Source: Chryseobacterium koreense CCUG 49689 (GTDB lineage Bacteria > Bacteroidota > Bacteroidia > Flavobacteriales > Weeksellaceae). Taken from it: 64,000 nucleotides of DNA. Numbering within the stretch: position 1 is the stretch's first letter; every line of letters starts with the position of its first letter. The notes beneath the pieces were generated by a model that was not told the DNA's origin, did no database searches, and saw only the letters and a list, made by a program, of their open reading frames with translations. A program made the translations under genes and the position numbers. The stretch is from the NCBI RefSeq assembly GCF_001045435.1, contig NZ_LFNG01000010.1, forward strand, positions 1-64,000, written 5' to 3'. Below are positions 55,406 through 64,000 of this stretch, in pieces.

Positions 55406-55981
55406 TTAATTTTCAACGGGAGCTTGCCAGTCTTTTTTTGCGGTACGCAAGTTTTTGCCAAGCTTTTTCATGGCTCCCACCGTTCCGATTTTGATGAAGT
55501 TTTCTGCGGAACCGAGCAGTCTCGCGTTCTTTTTGTAGGTGTCGTAATCGGTTTCGCTGATGAAATTGCCATCGGCATCGTAAATCTTGAGGCTCACCAC
55601 GACTTGGTTGGAAAAAACGTATTTTCCCAATCCGACCTTGAAATATTTCACTTTTGGAATGACTGCAAACTGTGCATTATTGTTTTCGCAAAACTCTTTG
55701 ATCAACTTTGAATCTGCAGAGTCAAATGGAAGGTAGGAATCCACGCGCAGCATTTTGTAATTTCGGAAATGGGCGATCCTGTCTGAAACCGCGGAATAAA
55801 AAGCCGAGTAGGTTGGTTCCATGATTTCTTCGATTTCCGGGAAAACTTCGGGATTGAAATAGAGGATTTTTTGGATTTTTAGGTCACGGGAAGATTCGGC
55901 GGTTTGAGTTTTCCCCGATGCACAACTTTTCAAGGCGATAATAGCGGCTAATGAAAAGGCCAGAAAATAGATTTTTTTCAT
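55406..55981 (-). CDS. Hypothetical lipoprotein
   Basis: The product has 191 residues from the ATG at 55981, chosen over an ATG 14 codons upstream because a lipoprotein signal follows directly (MKKIYFLAFSLAAIIALKSC). The mature part is soluble, with one clear segment (QFAVIPKVKYFKVGLGKYVFSN, then VVSLKIYDADGNFISETDYD) that looks like a beta-rich domain. I do not recognise the family. It lies alone between mgtE and the glycogen synthase-like gene, on the opposite strand to the latter. Confidence 0.75.
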   Translation of the reverse strand: MKKIYFLAFSLAAIIALKSCASGKTQTAESSRDLKIQKILYFNPEVFPEIEEIMEPTYSAFYSAVSDRIAHFRNYKMLRVDSYLPFDSADSKLIKEFCENNNAQFAVIPKVKYFKVGLGKYVFSNQVVVSLKIYDADGNFISETDYDTYKKNARLLGSAENFIKIGTVGAMKKLGKNLRTAKKDWQAPVEN

Positions 55982-56184
55982 TGCAAATGTTGGTGCAAAA
56001 TTAAAGCCAATTAACGAATTCACAAAGAAAATTTTAAGAAATATTTAACATTTTTTTTGGGGGATGTGTCGCGCATTCAAAAAATGGACTTTGCGCTCTG
56101 AAGATATTTCACAGAATAGCATTGTTTATCCACCTTTGTGATTATTAAAAAAAGTTAATTAAGGGAAATTAGGATAAAATTTTG

Positions 56185-56192
56185 TAATTTTG
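56185..56192 (+). promoter_or_regulatory. -7 box (TAATTTTG) of the glycogen synthase-like gene
   Basis: A consensus match 42 bases before the ATG at 56235. A TTG at 56190 that would extend the frame lies inside the box, so the ATG is preferred as start. The rest of the 55982-56234 gap holds nothing else I can identify. Confidence 0.55.
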
Positions 56193-56234
56193 CATTGCAG
56201 TATATACTGTGTATTAATCAAGAAGAAAGAATTT

Positions 56235-57005
56235 ATGCCGAACCAAAAGATTTTATATGTCACCACCGAAATGTTTCCGTATCAGGAAGACAGCAACATG
56301 GCGACAACGGTAAGTAAGATGGCGCTAAGAATGCATCAGGAGGGAAATGACGTGCGGGTTTTTATGCCGAGATTTGGTCAAATAAGCGAAAGGAAGTTTC
56401 AGCTGCACGAAGTGATTCGGCTCTCTGGAATGAACATTATCATCAATGATCTTGATCAGCCACTAATCATAAAAGTGGCATCACTTCCCGGCGAGCGGCT
56501 TCAGGTTTATTTCATTGATAATGAGGAGTATTTTAAAAGGAAACAGTACTACGTAGATGAACATGGAGTACCTTTCGATGATAATGACGAACGTGCCATT
56601 TTCTTTGCAAGGGGAGTGATAGAGACGATTAAGAAGCTGAACTGGGTTCCGGATGTGATTCACCTCAATGGTTGGATGGCATCGTTTATTCCGATTTACC
56701 TTAAAACATTTTATAAGACCGATTCCTACTTCAATGATTCGAAAATAGTGCTTTCCGTATATAACGAACCAGACGAGGCTTTGCCCGAAACTACGGAGGA
56801 GATCATGAAGTTTGACAATATTACTTCTCTTAAAGCGTTTAAGAAACCAAGTTTCCAGAGTTTTGTGATCGAAAGCATGGATTTGGTAGATTTGGTGCTT
56901 AAAGGTGACGAATTCCTGCAAGAGGATCTTGACAAGGCCTTCGCTAAGACCAAAACGAAGAAATCTGAGTATTTGGACGCTGATACTATCGATAAATTAT
57001 ACTAA
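56235..57005 (+). CDS. Glycogen/starch synthase-like protein, N-terminal (GT5) half only
   Basis: The product has 256 residues. The start KILYVTTEMFPYQEDSN aligns with the GT5 N-terminal domain, and PDVIHLNGWMASFIPIYLKT is the conserved segment of that domain. The ADP-glucose-binding KxGG motif expected after the first strand is replaced by QEDSNM, and the whole C-terminal GT1-like donor domain is absent, so catalysis as glycogen synthase is unlikely. The gene order glycogen synthase-like, DUF4270, glmS is one I recall as conserved in Flavobacteriia. It may be a regulatory or binding protein. Confidence 0.8.
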   Translation: MPNQKILYVTTEMFPYQEDSNMATTVSKMALRMHQEGNDVRVFMPRFGQISERKFQLHEVIRLSGMNIIINDLDQPLIIKVASLPGERLQVYFIDNEEYFKRKQYYVDEHGVPFDDNDERAIFFARGVIETIKKLNWVPDVIHLNGWMASFIPIYLKTFYKTDSYFNDSKIVLSVYNEPDEALPETTEEIMKFDNITSLKAFKKPSFQSFVIESMDLVDLVLKGDEFLQEDLDKAFAKTKTKKSEYLDADTIDKLY

Positions 57006-57021
57006 AATCAACCTCACTTTA

Positions 57022-58593
57022 ATGATAAGAAATCTTAAGAATTTATTCAATATTACTGCAAGTCTGGTAATAGGGAGTTTAATTTTGTGGAATTGTGAAC
57101 CAGATGCAGACAAACTCGGTTCGCAATTTTTTCAGAATGGTGCAGAAGGAGTCCAAACTTCCTATTCGGTAATCGCATACACCATCAATCACAACGATAC
57201 TATAAGGACAGATGCCATCAGATTGCAGCGTGCTTCCATCGGTGCTTTTACAGAGCCGCAGTTTGGTCTTCAGAAAGCTGCTTTTGTGACGCAGGCGCGT
57301 TTGTCGCAATATGCACCCGATTTCGGAACTAATCCTGTGTTGGATTCTGCAGTACTGGTCATCAAACCGGATTTTGCTTCAGATTCTGTAACCACCACCA
57401 GCAAAGAAGACTATATTTATCCGGATGGTGCAGTGCCTGCAAAGCTGGAACAGAATACCTATCCTATCACTAAGTATGGAAAAACTAAAATTAATGGCAA
57501 GACCGTCTTTCATTTAAAGGTGCACCGTGTAACGGATTACCTGGGAGGAAATAGTGACAAAGTTTTTTCCAACAGAAATGCTGCCACCAGTACCCTTTTG
57601 GGATCAACTACGTTCGATGGCGATATTTCCTCTGTGAAAATCACCAAAGATTCAGATAAAAGTACCATCTTCGAAAGAGGAGCAGGAATTGCAGTGAAAT
57701 TAGACAGCACCTTTTTTCAAGACAATATTATCAAGAAAGGGAATGCCCCAGAACTGGCAGACGCAGCATCTTTCATCAGGTATTTCCGCGGAATGAAAAT
57801 TTCTGTTGATGAAAATGATGGATATCTTTTCAAAATAGATCCAAACGCACTCGAACTTACCTTGTATTACAAAAAAGATAAGGATGGAAGCAGCACTCCG
57901 CCTACCCGCGAGAGTGATACTTTCACCTTTGATTTGGGTACCAGCAATGCCCATTTTAGCGAGATCATCAATAATAAAGTGGGAAGCGCCTTGGAGACCT
58001 ATCCTGCAGTAGACACCATTGTGGGGTCACCACGGGTTTATGCGCAAGGTATGGGTGGACCAGGAATTGGACTTAAGATTCCACAAGAAACTATCGCGGG
58101 CATTAAAGAGCTTTATAAGAATGAAAAAGTAGGAATTATTTCCGCGAAAATTAGAATTTATACCGATCCGGCGGTTTGGAATAACAATTTTCAAAAACCT
58201 GATTATTTTACTGTAAATCTTAGAAAGATCAATACTGATCATACTTTTACCGACTTACTTACGTTTTTAGAAGATATGAATACCTTGGCATACAGTGCGA
58301 ATTACAGCCTTGTGAAAGGGTTTAACCTGGATCAGGAACAGGCTTATTATGATATAGGCATTACCCAGACTTTAAAAAATATTATTGAAAAAGAAGAAAA
58401 ATCAAGACATTATGCACTAAATGTAGGAAAATATAACCTGGATGCAAATGGTCAATTGATTGGATGGCAATATAAGGATTATGCCCAATATTTTAACACG
58501 AGATCGCATACCCCGTATCGTGCTGTATTTATTGGAACTGACGCTCAAAATCCGAAAGGGGTGCAGTTATTGGTCAGCTACGGAAAAAAATAA
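57022..58593 (+). CDS. DUF4270 domain-containing lipoprotein
   Basis: The product has 523 residues from the ATG at 57022; an extended frame overlapping the previous gene is less likely. A lipoprotein signal (LVIGSLILWNC, Cys25) is followed by the DUF4270 domain (VIAYTINHNDTIRTDAI near the start, FGLQKAAFVTQARLSQY after it). The rest is beta-rich. The function is unknown, probably at the outer membrane. It follows the glycogen synthase-like gene by 16 bases and precedes glmS by 28. Confidence 0.85.
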   Translation: MIRNLKNLFNITASLVIGSLILWNCEPDADKLGSQFFQNGAEGVQTSYSVIAYTINHNDTIRTDAIRLQRASIGAFTEPQFGLQKAAFVTQARLSQYAPDFGTNPVLDSAVLVIKPDFASDSVTTTSKEDYIYPDGAVPAKLEQNTYPITKYGKTKINGKTVFHLKVHRVTDYLGGNSDKVFSNRNAATSTLLGSTTFDGDISSVKITKDSDKSTIFERGAGIAVKLDSTFFQDNIIKKGNAPELADAASFIRYFRGMKISVDENDGYLFKIDPNALELTLYYKKDKDGSSTPPTRESDTFTFDLGTSNAHFSEIINNKVGSALETYPAVDTIVGSPRVYAQGMGGPGIGLKIPQETIAGIKELYKNEKVGIISAKIRIYTDPAVWNNNFQKPDYFTVNLRKINTDHTFTDLLTFLEDMNTLAYSANYSLVKGFNLDQEQAYYDIGITQTLKNIIEKEEKSRHYALNVGKYNLDANGQLIGWQYKDYAQYFNTRSHTPYRAVFIGTDAQNPKGVQLLVSYGKK

Positions 58594-58621
58594 ATAAGAT
58601 AACTTTTTATTATAAATAAAT

Positions 58622-60475
58622 ATGTGTGGAATTGTAGGATACACCGGTTTTCAGGATGCTTATGAAATAGTCATCAACGGACTGCGCAGATTGGAATATA
58701 GAGGATATGACAGTGCGGGAATCGTGCTGGAAAATAAAGATAAGAAATTCGAAGTCGTCAAAACTAAAGGAAAAGTAGATGATTTGGTGGCAATTTCCAA
58801 AAAACTGGAAGGTACCGCTACTGTGGGGATGGGGCATACCAGATGGGCAACACACGGGGTCCCGAGTGACAGGAACTCCCACCCGCATATTTCAAACAAT
58901 GGAAAAATTGCGCTTGTTCACAATGGAATTATCGAAAATTACGATACCATTAAGACAATGCTGATTGAAAAAGGATTTACTTTTCATTCGGAAACGGATA
59001 CCGAAGTATTGGTGAATTTGATTCAATATTTTATGGATACCGATCCGGAGCTGGACTTCCCAACTGCAATCAGGCTCGCTCTAAATGAGGTTTATGGCGC
59101 TTATGCCATCACCGTGATGCACGAAGATTATCCGGGTGTATTGGTCGTAGCAAGATTAGGGTCACCTCTTGCGATCGGTTTGGGAAATCAGGAGTATTTT
59201 ATCGCTTCAGATGCCTCACCATTTGTGGAATTTACCAAGGAGGCAGTCTATCTGGAAGAAGGACATATGGCGACCATCTCCCTCAAAAAAGGGATTGATA
59301 TCCGCACCATTAAGGGAAATGAGAAAATCACCCCTCAAATTCAGGAATTAAAACTCAGCCTTGAACAAATTGAAAAAGGAGGTTACGAACATTTTATGCT
59401 TAAAGAAATCTTCGAACAGCCTAAATCTATTCATGATACCCTGCGTGGAAGATTACTGGTAAATGAAGGCATCATCAAAATGGCAGGAATCTGGGATCAC
59501 CTGGAAAGAATCAACCAGGCTCAGAAAATCACCATTATCGCTTGTGGTACTTCGTGGCACGCTGGGTTGATCGGGGAATACCTGATTGAAGAATTTGCCA
59601 GAATCCCGGTGGAAGTAGAATACGCTTCTGAGTTCAGGTACCGAAATCCAATCATCACAGATAAGGATATCGTAATCGCGATTTCCCAATCCGGTGAAAC
59701 TGCAGATACTATGGCGGCGATTAAGATGGCCAAAGAAAAAGGTGCGTTTATTTACGGGATTTGCAATGTGGTGGATTCCTCGATTGCGAGAATTACAGAT
59801 GCAGGATCCTATACCCATGCCGGTCCGGAAATTGGGGTTGCCTCTACAAAAGCATTTACTTCCCAGCTTACCATACTTTCATTGATTGCATTAAAATTAG
59901 GTAAGCATAACGGAAATCTCAGCAATCAGGAATTTATGAGGTTGATTACCGAACTCGATGCACTTCCGAAAAAAGTGGAAGAAGTTTTGGAAAGCACCCA
60001 CGAAATCACCAAGGAGATTGCAAAGCATTTTGTAGATGCACAAAACTTCCTGTATTTAGGCCGTGGTTATAATTTCCCGGCTGCATTGGAGGGTGCCTTG
60101 AAATTGAAAGAGATTTCATACATTCACGCAGAAGGTTATCCTGCTGCTGAAATGAAACACGGTCCGATTGCACTGATCGATGAAAATATGCCGATCGTGA
60201 TCATTGCGCCTCGACAGGGACATTATGACAAGATTGTAAGCAATGTACAGGAAATCAAGGCGAGAAAAGGAAAAATTATCGCTGTAGTGAACAGCGGTGA
60301 CACGCAGGTGGCCTCTATGGCTGATTATGTGATTGAATTCCCTGAAACTTCGGAATGTTTTTCACCAATCCTCGCATCAGTGCCACTTCAGCTTCTTGCA
60401 TATTATGTAGCGGTATATCGTGGAGCGAACGTAGATCAGCCACGAAACCTCGCAAAATCGGTTACTGTGGAATAA
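58622..60475 (+). CDS. glmS: Glutamine-fructose-6-phosphate aminotransferase (isomerizing)
   Basis: The product has 617 residues. It starts MCGIVGYTGF, with Cys2 as the glutaminase nucleophile; RWATHG and HNGIIENY follow. Two SIS domains (IIACGTSWHAGLIGEY, ISQSGETADTM and LGRGYNFPAALEGALKLKE) bind the sugar phosphate, and the C terminus NLAKSVTVE is conserved. It makes glucosamine-6-phosphate, the entry to UDP-GlcNAc, and so supplies both peptidoglycan and the amino sugars of the polysaccharide locus. Confidence 0.96.
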   Translation: MCGIVGYTGFQDAYEIVINGLRRLEYRGYDSAGIVLENKDKKFEVVKTKGKVDDLVAISKKLEGTATVGMGHTRWATHGVPSDRNSHPHISNNGKIALVHNGIIENYDTIKTMLIEKGFTFHSETDTEVLVNLIQYFMDTDPELDFPTAIRLALNEVYGAYAITVMHEDYPGVLVVARLGSPLAIGLGNQEYFIASDASPFVEFTKEAVYLEEGHMATISLKKGIDIRTIKGNEKITPQIQELKLSLEQIEKGGYEHFMLKEIFEQPKSIHDTLRGRLLVNEGIIKMAGIWDHLERINQAQKITIIACGTSWHAGLIGEYLIEEFARIPVEVEYASEFRYRNPIITDKDIVIAISQSGETADTMAAIKMAKEKGAFIYGICNVVDSSIARITDAGSYTHAGPEIGVASTKAFTSQLTILSLIALKLGKHNGNLSNQEFMRLITELDALPKKVEEVLESTHEITKEIAKHFVDAQNFLYLGRGYNFPAALEGALKLKEISYIHAEGYPAAEMKHGPIALIDENMPIVIIAPRQGHYDKIVSNVQEIKARKGKIIAVVNSGDTQVASMADYVIEFPETSECFSPILASVPLQLLAYYVAVYRGANVDQPRNLAKSVTVE

Positions 60476-60582
60476 AAAACGAATCAGAATAAAATAATCT
60501 AAACTTTTTTGCGTTTTCCAAAAAAAATCGCAATTGTTTTTTTAAAAAATTATATATTTACCGCTTAATTTTTAAATGTAGC

Positions 60583-61998
60583 ATGAAAAGAATATTTCTT
60601 GTAGTATTATCAGCGTCTGTAATTATTTCCTGTTCCAAGCGTGGAAGTGCCTCCACAGGGAAACCTGGGATAAAGGGAGAGTTGGTTCCTAGAACTAAAG
60701 CAAAATCCTTTACCGCAGAAAGACCTTATGGCATGGTTGCAATTCCTGCCGGATCCTATGTTATGGGTATGGCAGATCAGGATTTCACCAACAATCCGGA
60801 AAAGGCAAACTTGAAGACCGTTACTGTTTCTTCATTCTTCATGGATGAAACAGAAATCACCAATGCGGAGTATAGGGTTTTCATTAATTATGTTCGTGAT
60901 TCCATTGCGCGTTCGCTTTTGGCTGAAGCTGCAGGAGAAGGTGGTTCTACCGGAAATGGCACTACAATAGGTGATTATGCATATGCATCTAAAAAAGCCG
61001 GAGATCAAAAGAATGCCTACCAGGAATTCATGGAGTCGCAAGGTGGTAGAGACGGTTACGATGCTTCCAAGAAATTGGACTGGTCTGTTCCTTTGCGTTG
61101 GAAAACCTCTGATTATCCTGATGTTCAGTACGCAGAAGTATTGGAATCCATGTACCTTCCGGCCAATGAGAGAATCAACAACGAAAGGATTTTGGACACC
61201 AGAAAGTTAATGTATGCATACCAGTGGGAGAATATTGAGTCTGCGGTGAAGGACAAATCAAGAGGATCCAAATACCTAAAGAAAGAAAGTATAGCGGTTT
61301 ATCCTGATACCACAGTTTGGATCAAGGATTTCAATTATGCTTACAACGAACCGCTTTATGATGGCTATTTCTGGCATAGTGCTTACAAAAATTACCCGAT
61401 TGTTGGAGTCACTTGGGATCAGGCGAGAGCGTACTGTAACTTTAAGTCTAAATTGAAGTCAGACTACAACGAATCACTTAAAAAGAAGAAACAAAAAGCG
61501 ATGGCATTTCGTCTTCCAACTGAAGCGGAATGGGAATATGCGGCAAGAGGCGGGAAAGCAAACGCTACTTATCCGTGGGGTGGACCATATTTGCAGGATG
61601 ATAGAGGATGCTATTTGGCCAATTTCAAACCAAAACGAGGTAACTATATTGAGGACGAGAAAAAAGGGACCTATACCTATACCGCACCAGTGAAACAGTT
61701 CCCGAAAAACGGTTTCGGACTTTTTGATATGGCGGGGAACGCAGCAGAATGGACAGAATCGCCTTATAATAATTCTACCTATCAGTTTGCGTCAACCTTG
61801 AATCCTTACCTTTCCAACCAGGCCTATAGGGAACCGAGAAAAACAGTTCGTGGAGGATCTTGGAAAGACGTAGGTTACCTTTTGATGACCGGAGCCAGAG
61901 ATTTTGAATACAAGGATTCTGCAAGAAGCTACATTGGATTCAGAACTGTTCAGGATATCCCGGAAAACACAGCTAAATACAGGAGAAGAACAAAATAA
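60583..61998 (+). CDS. gldK: T9SS/gliding motility ring lipoprotein GldK
   Basis: The product has 471 residues. A lipoprotein signal ends in SVIISC (Cys17). The rest is an FGE-sulfatase (SUMF1)-type domain: MDETEITNAEYRVFINYV, RLPTEAEWEYAARGG, GNAAEWTESPY, VRGGSWKD and YIGFRTVQD. GldK (PorK) with GldN (PorN) forms the periplasmic ring attached to the outer membrane in the type IX secretion system. It is first in the gldK-gldL-gldM cluster. Confidence 0.93.
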   Translation: MKRIFLVVLSASVIISCSKRGSASTGKPGIKGELVPRTKAKSFTAERPYGMVAIPAGSYVMGMADQDFTNNPEKANLKTVTVSSFFMDETEITNAEYRVFINYVRDSIARSLLAEAAGEGGSTGNGTTIGDYAYASKKAGDQKNAYQEFMESQGGRDGYDASKKLDWSVPLRWKTSDYPDVQYAEVLESMYLPANERINNERILDTRKLMYAYQWENIESAVKDKSRGSKYLKKESIAVYPDTTVWIKDFNYAYNEPLYDGYFWHSAYKNYPIVGVTWDQARAYCNFKSKLKSDYNESLKKKKQKAMAFRLPTEAEWEYAARGGKANATYPWGGPYLQDDRGCYLANFKPKRGNYIEDEKKGTYTYTAPVKQFPKNGFGLFDMAGNAAEWTESPYNNSTYQFASTLNPYLSNQAYREPRKTVRGGSWKDVGYLLMTGARDFEYKDSARSYIGFRTVQDIPENTAKYRRRTK

Positions 61999-62049
61999 TA
62001 TTAGAAAAAAAACAACAACAAAAATTAACTATTAAAAAATTCAACGAAC

Positions 62050-62736
62050 ATGTTTAAGACAAAAGAAGCAATCTACAATTTCGTGTACTCAATCGGTGCG
62101 GCAATCGTAATTATCGGTGCATTATTCAAAATGACTCACTGGCATTTAGGACCTTTATCCGGAAACGTAATGCTTGCAGCAGGTTTGATCACAGAGGCTA
62201 TCATCTTTACCATTTTCGCATTTGACGCGCCGAAAACTGAGGAGTCTTATGCATGGGAAAACGTTTATCCGGAACTATTGGATAAAGATGCAAAACCAAA
62301 TCCAAAACATTCTACTTTAGGACTCCAATCCGCAGAAGCGAAAGAACTGGAGGTTTCTCTCTCAGATAAGTTAGACAAAATGCTTGCTGAAGCTAAATTG
62401 GATGTGAACCTTTTCGAAAGACTAAGAACCGGAATTGATAAGTTTTCAAGCTCTGTGGACCAAATTAATCAGACCGTAGATATTTCTGCATCTACCAATA
62501 AATACACCGACCAGCTTGAACTTGCAGCGAGTCACCTTGAGAGTATGAACGCACTTTATGCACTGCAATTGGAGCACGGTAAAACTCAAAATGAATACAG
62601 CAAAAAATATGTGGAAGATATCCAAAAATCTATCACACATTCACAGCAATTCAACGAAGAACTTACAGGATTAACTTCTAACCTCAATAATCTTAACAGA
62701 GTTTACGGCGGAATGCTTAGCGCAATGAAATCATAG
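62050..62736 (+). CDS. gldL: T9SS/gliding motor protein GldL
   Basis: The product has 228 residues. Two N-terminal membrane helices (about residues 10-28 and 36-58) are followed by a long helical cytoplasmic part. The in-membrane charged residues K27, H30 and E49 sit at positions known to matter in Flavobacterium GldL as I recall, with D59 at the place of a second acid. GldL and GldM form the proton-driven rotary motor powering T9SS and gliding. Confidence 0.93.
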   Translation: MFKTKEAIYNFVYSIGAAIVIIGALFKMTHWHLGPLSGNVMLAAGLITEAIIFTIFAFDAPKTEESYAWENVYPELLDKDAKPNPKHSTLGLQSAEAKELEVSLSDKLDKMLAEAKLDVNLFERLRTGIDKFSSSVDQINQTVDISASTNKYTDQLELAASHLESMNALYALQLEHGKTQNEYSKKYVEDIQKSITHSQQFNEELTGLTSNLNNLNRVYGGMLSAMKS

Positions 62737-62786
62737 TTTTCTAACCATTTTAATTAATTATTATTAACAAAATTTACTAAAAAGAA

Positions 62787-64000
62787 ATGGCACAAGGAAA
62801 ACAGACCCCTCGTCAGAAGATGATTAACCTGATGTATTTGGTCTTCATCGCTATGCTTGCGATGCAGATTGACCAGGAAATCATCCGTTCATACAGAGAT
62901 ACTACGGATTCACTTGAGGAAACCAGAACACTTACTCAAACGAACAACGATATTTTTGAAAGAACTTTACAAGAAAAACAAAAATTAACGCCGGACACCT
63001 TTACTAAACCATTGCAGGATTATGAAGGGCTAAAAGCTAAAGCTGAAGATTTAGTGAGCTTCATTGACGGAATCAAAGCGAAATTGAGCAAAGAATCTGA
63101 TTACGATAAAAATCTGGATATTGCGGAAAGCTTTCCGTCTTTGAATAACACGGAACCTTCTACCGTAAATTTCTTCGCTGAAGGAGATGAAACAAAACCT
63201 TCAAAAACAGCTAAAGATTTAATAGCGAAAATTGAAGCTTTCAAAACTTACATCAATCAAACTTTTGGTGCCAATAAGGACATGAAAGAGGTTGTTGACA
63301 GAACGAACAAGCAGATGATCACTGAATTTGCAAAAAAACAAAACGGGAAAAGTTGGCTTCAGTATAAATTTTACAATCAACCTTTAATCGCGGCATTGTC
63401 AAACCTTGAGGTAATTCAGTCCTCTGTGAGAGGTATTCAGGGAGATGCAATATCCAGAATGCTTCAGGAAAAAATTGATGCCAACATCAAGTTTGATAAA
63501 TATGAAGCAATTGTCTCTGCGCCATCTACTGTAATTCTGGGTGAACCTGCTCAGGCAAAGGTGGCAATCGGAAACTATTCAAGCTCAGTTCCCGGACTTT
63601 CTATGCCAGGTTTGACCATTCAGAATGGACAGGGAGTAACCAATTTAAATACTAGCGCAATAGGTGATCACAAATTTGCAGGAACCATCTCTTTCACGGA
63701 TGTGAATGGAAAAGTATGGTCTTTACCTTACGACCATACCTATAAAGTAATCGCAGGAGCTCAGGAGTTGAAAGCCCAGAAAGGAGCAATCCTGACTGCA
63801 GACAAAATGAACGTGCTTTACAGAGGATTGCCAAACCCGGTTTCCGGATCAATTCTTGGAGCTGACATGTCCGGAATTTCACTTTCGGCTGTTGGAGCTA
63901 CGGTAAGTGGAAGTGGAGGAAAATGGACGGTAACTCCTGGAAGTGGAAATACAGTGAAATTAACGATTTCTGGTAAGGATCCAAAAGGAACAGTTATTTC
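62787..64000 (+). CDS. gldM: T9SS/gliding motor protein GldM, partial (3' end outside window)
   Basis: The frame is open from the ATG at 62787 to the end of the window, giving the first 404 residues. The N terminus (MAQGKQTPRQKMINLMYLVF) holds R9 and a single membrane helix with an acidic residue (E31) just after it, as in the motor-coupling helix of GldM. The periplasmic part has coiled-coil and beta-sandwich character, and binds the GldK/GldN ring in known systems. gldN is expected just downstream. Confidence 0.93.
   Translation, partial: MAQGKQTPRQKMINLMYLVFIAMLAMQIDQEIIRSYRDTTDSLEETRTLTQTNNDIFERTLQEKQKLTPDTFTKPLQDYEGLKAKAEDLVSFIDGIKAKLSKESDYDKNLDIAESFPSLNNTEPSTVNFFAEGDETKPSKTAKDLIAKIEAFKTYINQTFGANKDMKEVVDRTNKQMITEFAKKQNGKSWLQYKFYNQPLIAALSNLEVIQSSVRGIQGDAISRMLQEKIDANIKFDKYEAIVSAPSTVILGEPAQAKVAIGNYSSSVPGLSMPGLTIQNGQGVTNLNTSAIGDHKFAGTISFTDVNGKVWSLPYDHTYKVIAGAQELKAQKGAILTADKMNVLYRGLPNPVSGSILGADMSGISLSAVGATVSGSGGKWTVTPGSGNTVKLTISGKDPKGTVI

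Overview
The window looks like a chromosomal segment of a member of the Flavobacteriales (Bacteroidota), probably of the Chryseobacterium group in the Weeksellaceae. Three things support this: type IX secretion (T9SS) cargo proteins and a gldK-gldL-gldM cluster; many promoters of the Bacteroidota type (-7 box TAnnTTTG, sometimes with a TTTG box about 20 bases upstream); and flavobacterial families such as DUF6427, DUF6341, DUF3109, DUF4270 and the OstA-like protein. The genus is inference. No rRNA, tRNA, CRISPR array or intact insertion sequence was seen.

Layout. (1) 1-8951: three tandem paralogous T9SS cargo proteins (the first cut by the window edge). Their C-terminal regions are alike and their N-terminal regions differ, and they are separated by long non-coding gaps holding terminators, promoters and possible leader ORFs. 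(2) 9270-36896: a large co-directional surface-polysaccharide locus. It begins with a 96-residue protein carrying a PID-CTERM-like sorting tail, followed by a bacillosamine-type module (pglC-, pglD-, pglE- and pglF-like), Wza- and Wzc-like export proteins, a MurJ/Wzx-type flippase, a methyltransferase, four glycosyltransferases, two different Wzy-like polymerases flanking a secreted beta-helix protein, and a UDP-L-FucNAc pathway (CapE-, CapF- and CapG-like). A GNAT acetyltransferase, a second DegT aminotransferase, a second initiating phosphoglycosyl transferase and rfbC-rfbB-rfbA come next; rfbD is absent. A strong terminator ends the locus. (3) 36900-56000: mostly housekeeping genes: rimO, an RlpA-like protein, DUF families, a universal stress protein, a FAH-family enzyme, an exonuclease, pssA, an LtaS-like membrane sulfatase, pdhB, kup, a Fur-like regulator with an OstA-like protein, a class III aminotransferase and mgtE. 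(4) 56185-64000: an orphan N-terminal half of glycogen synthase, a DUF4270 lipoprotein, glmS, and gldK, gldL and the 5' part of gldM, which are core T9SS and gliding-motility components.

How the parts fit: the first region encodes cargo for the T9SS whose motor and ring proteins are encoded at the other end. The polysaccharide locus makes amino- and deoxy-sugar nucleotides, assembles a lipid-linked repeat unit, flips, polymerises and exports it. In other Bacteroidota, T9SS cargo can be anchored to surface polysaccharide, so a functional link is possible but is inference here. The best candidates for something undescribed are the PID-CTERM-like protein heading the polysaccharide locus, the shared-tail cargo array with its structured leaders, the AACCTC-type tandem repeats touching two start codons, the two polymerases around a beta-helix protein, and the orphan glycogen synthase half without its KxGG motif.
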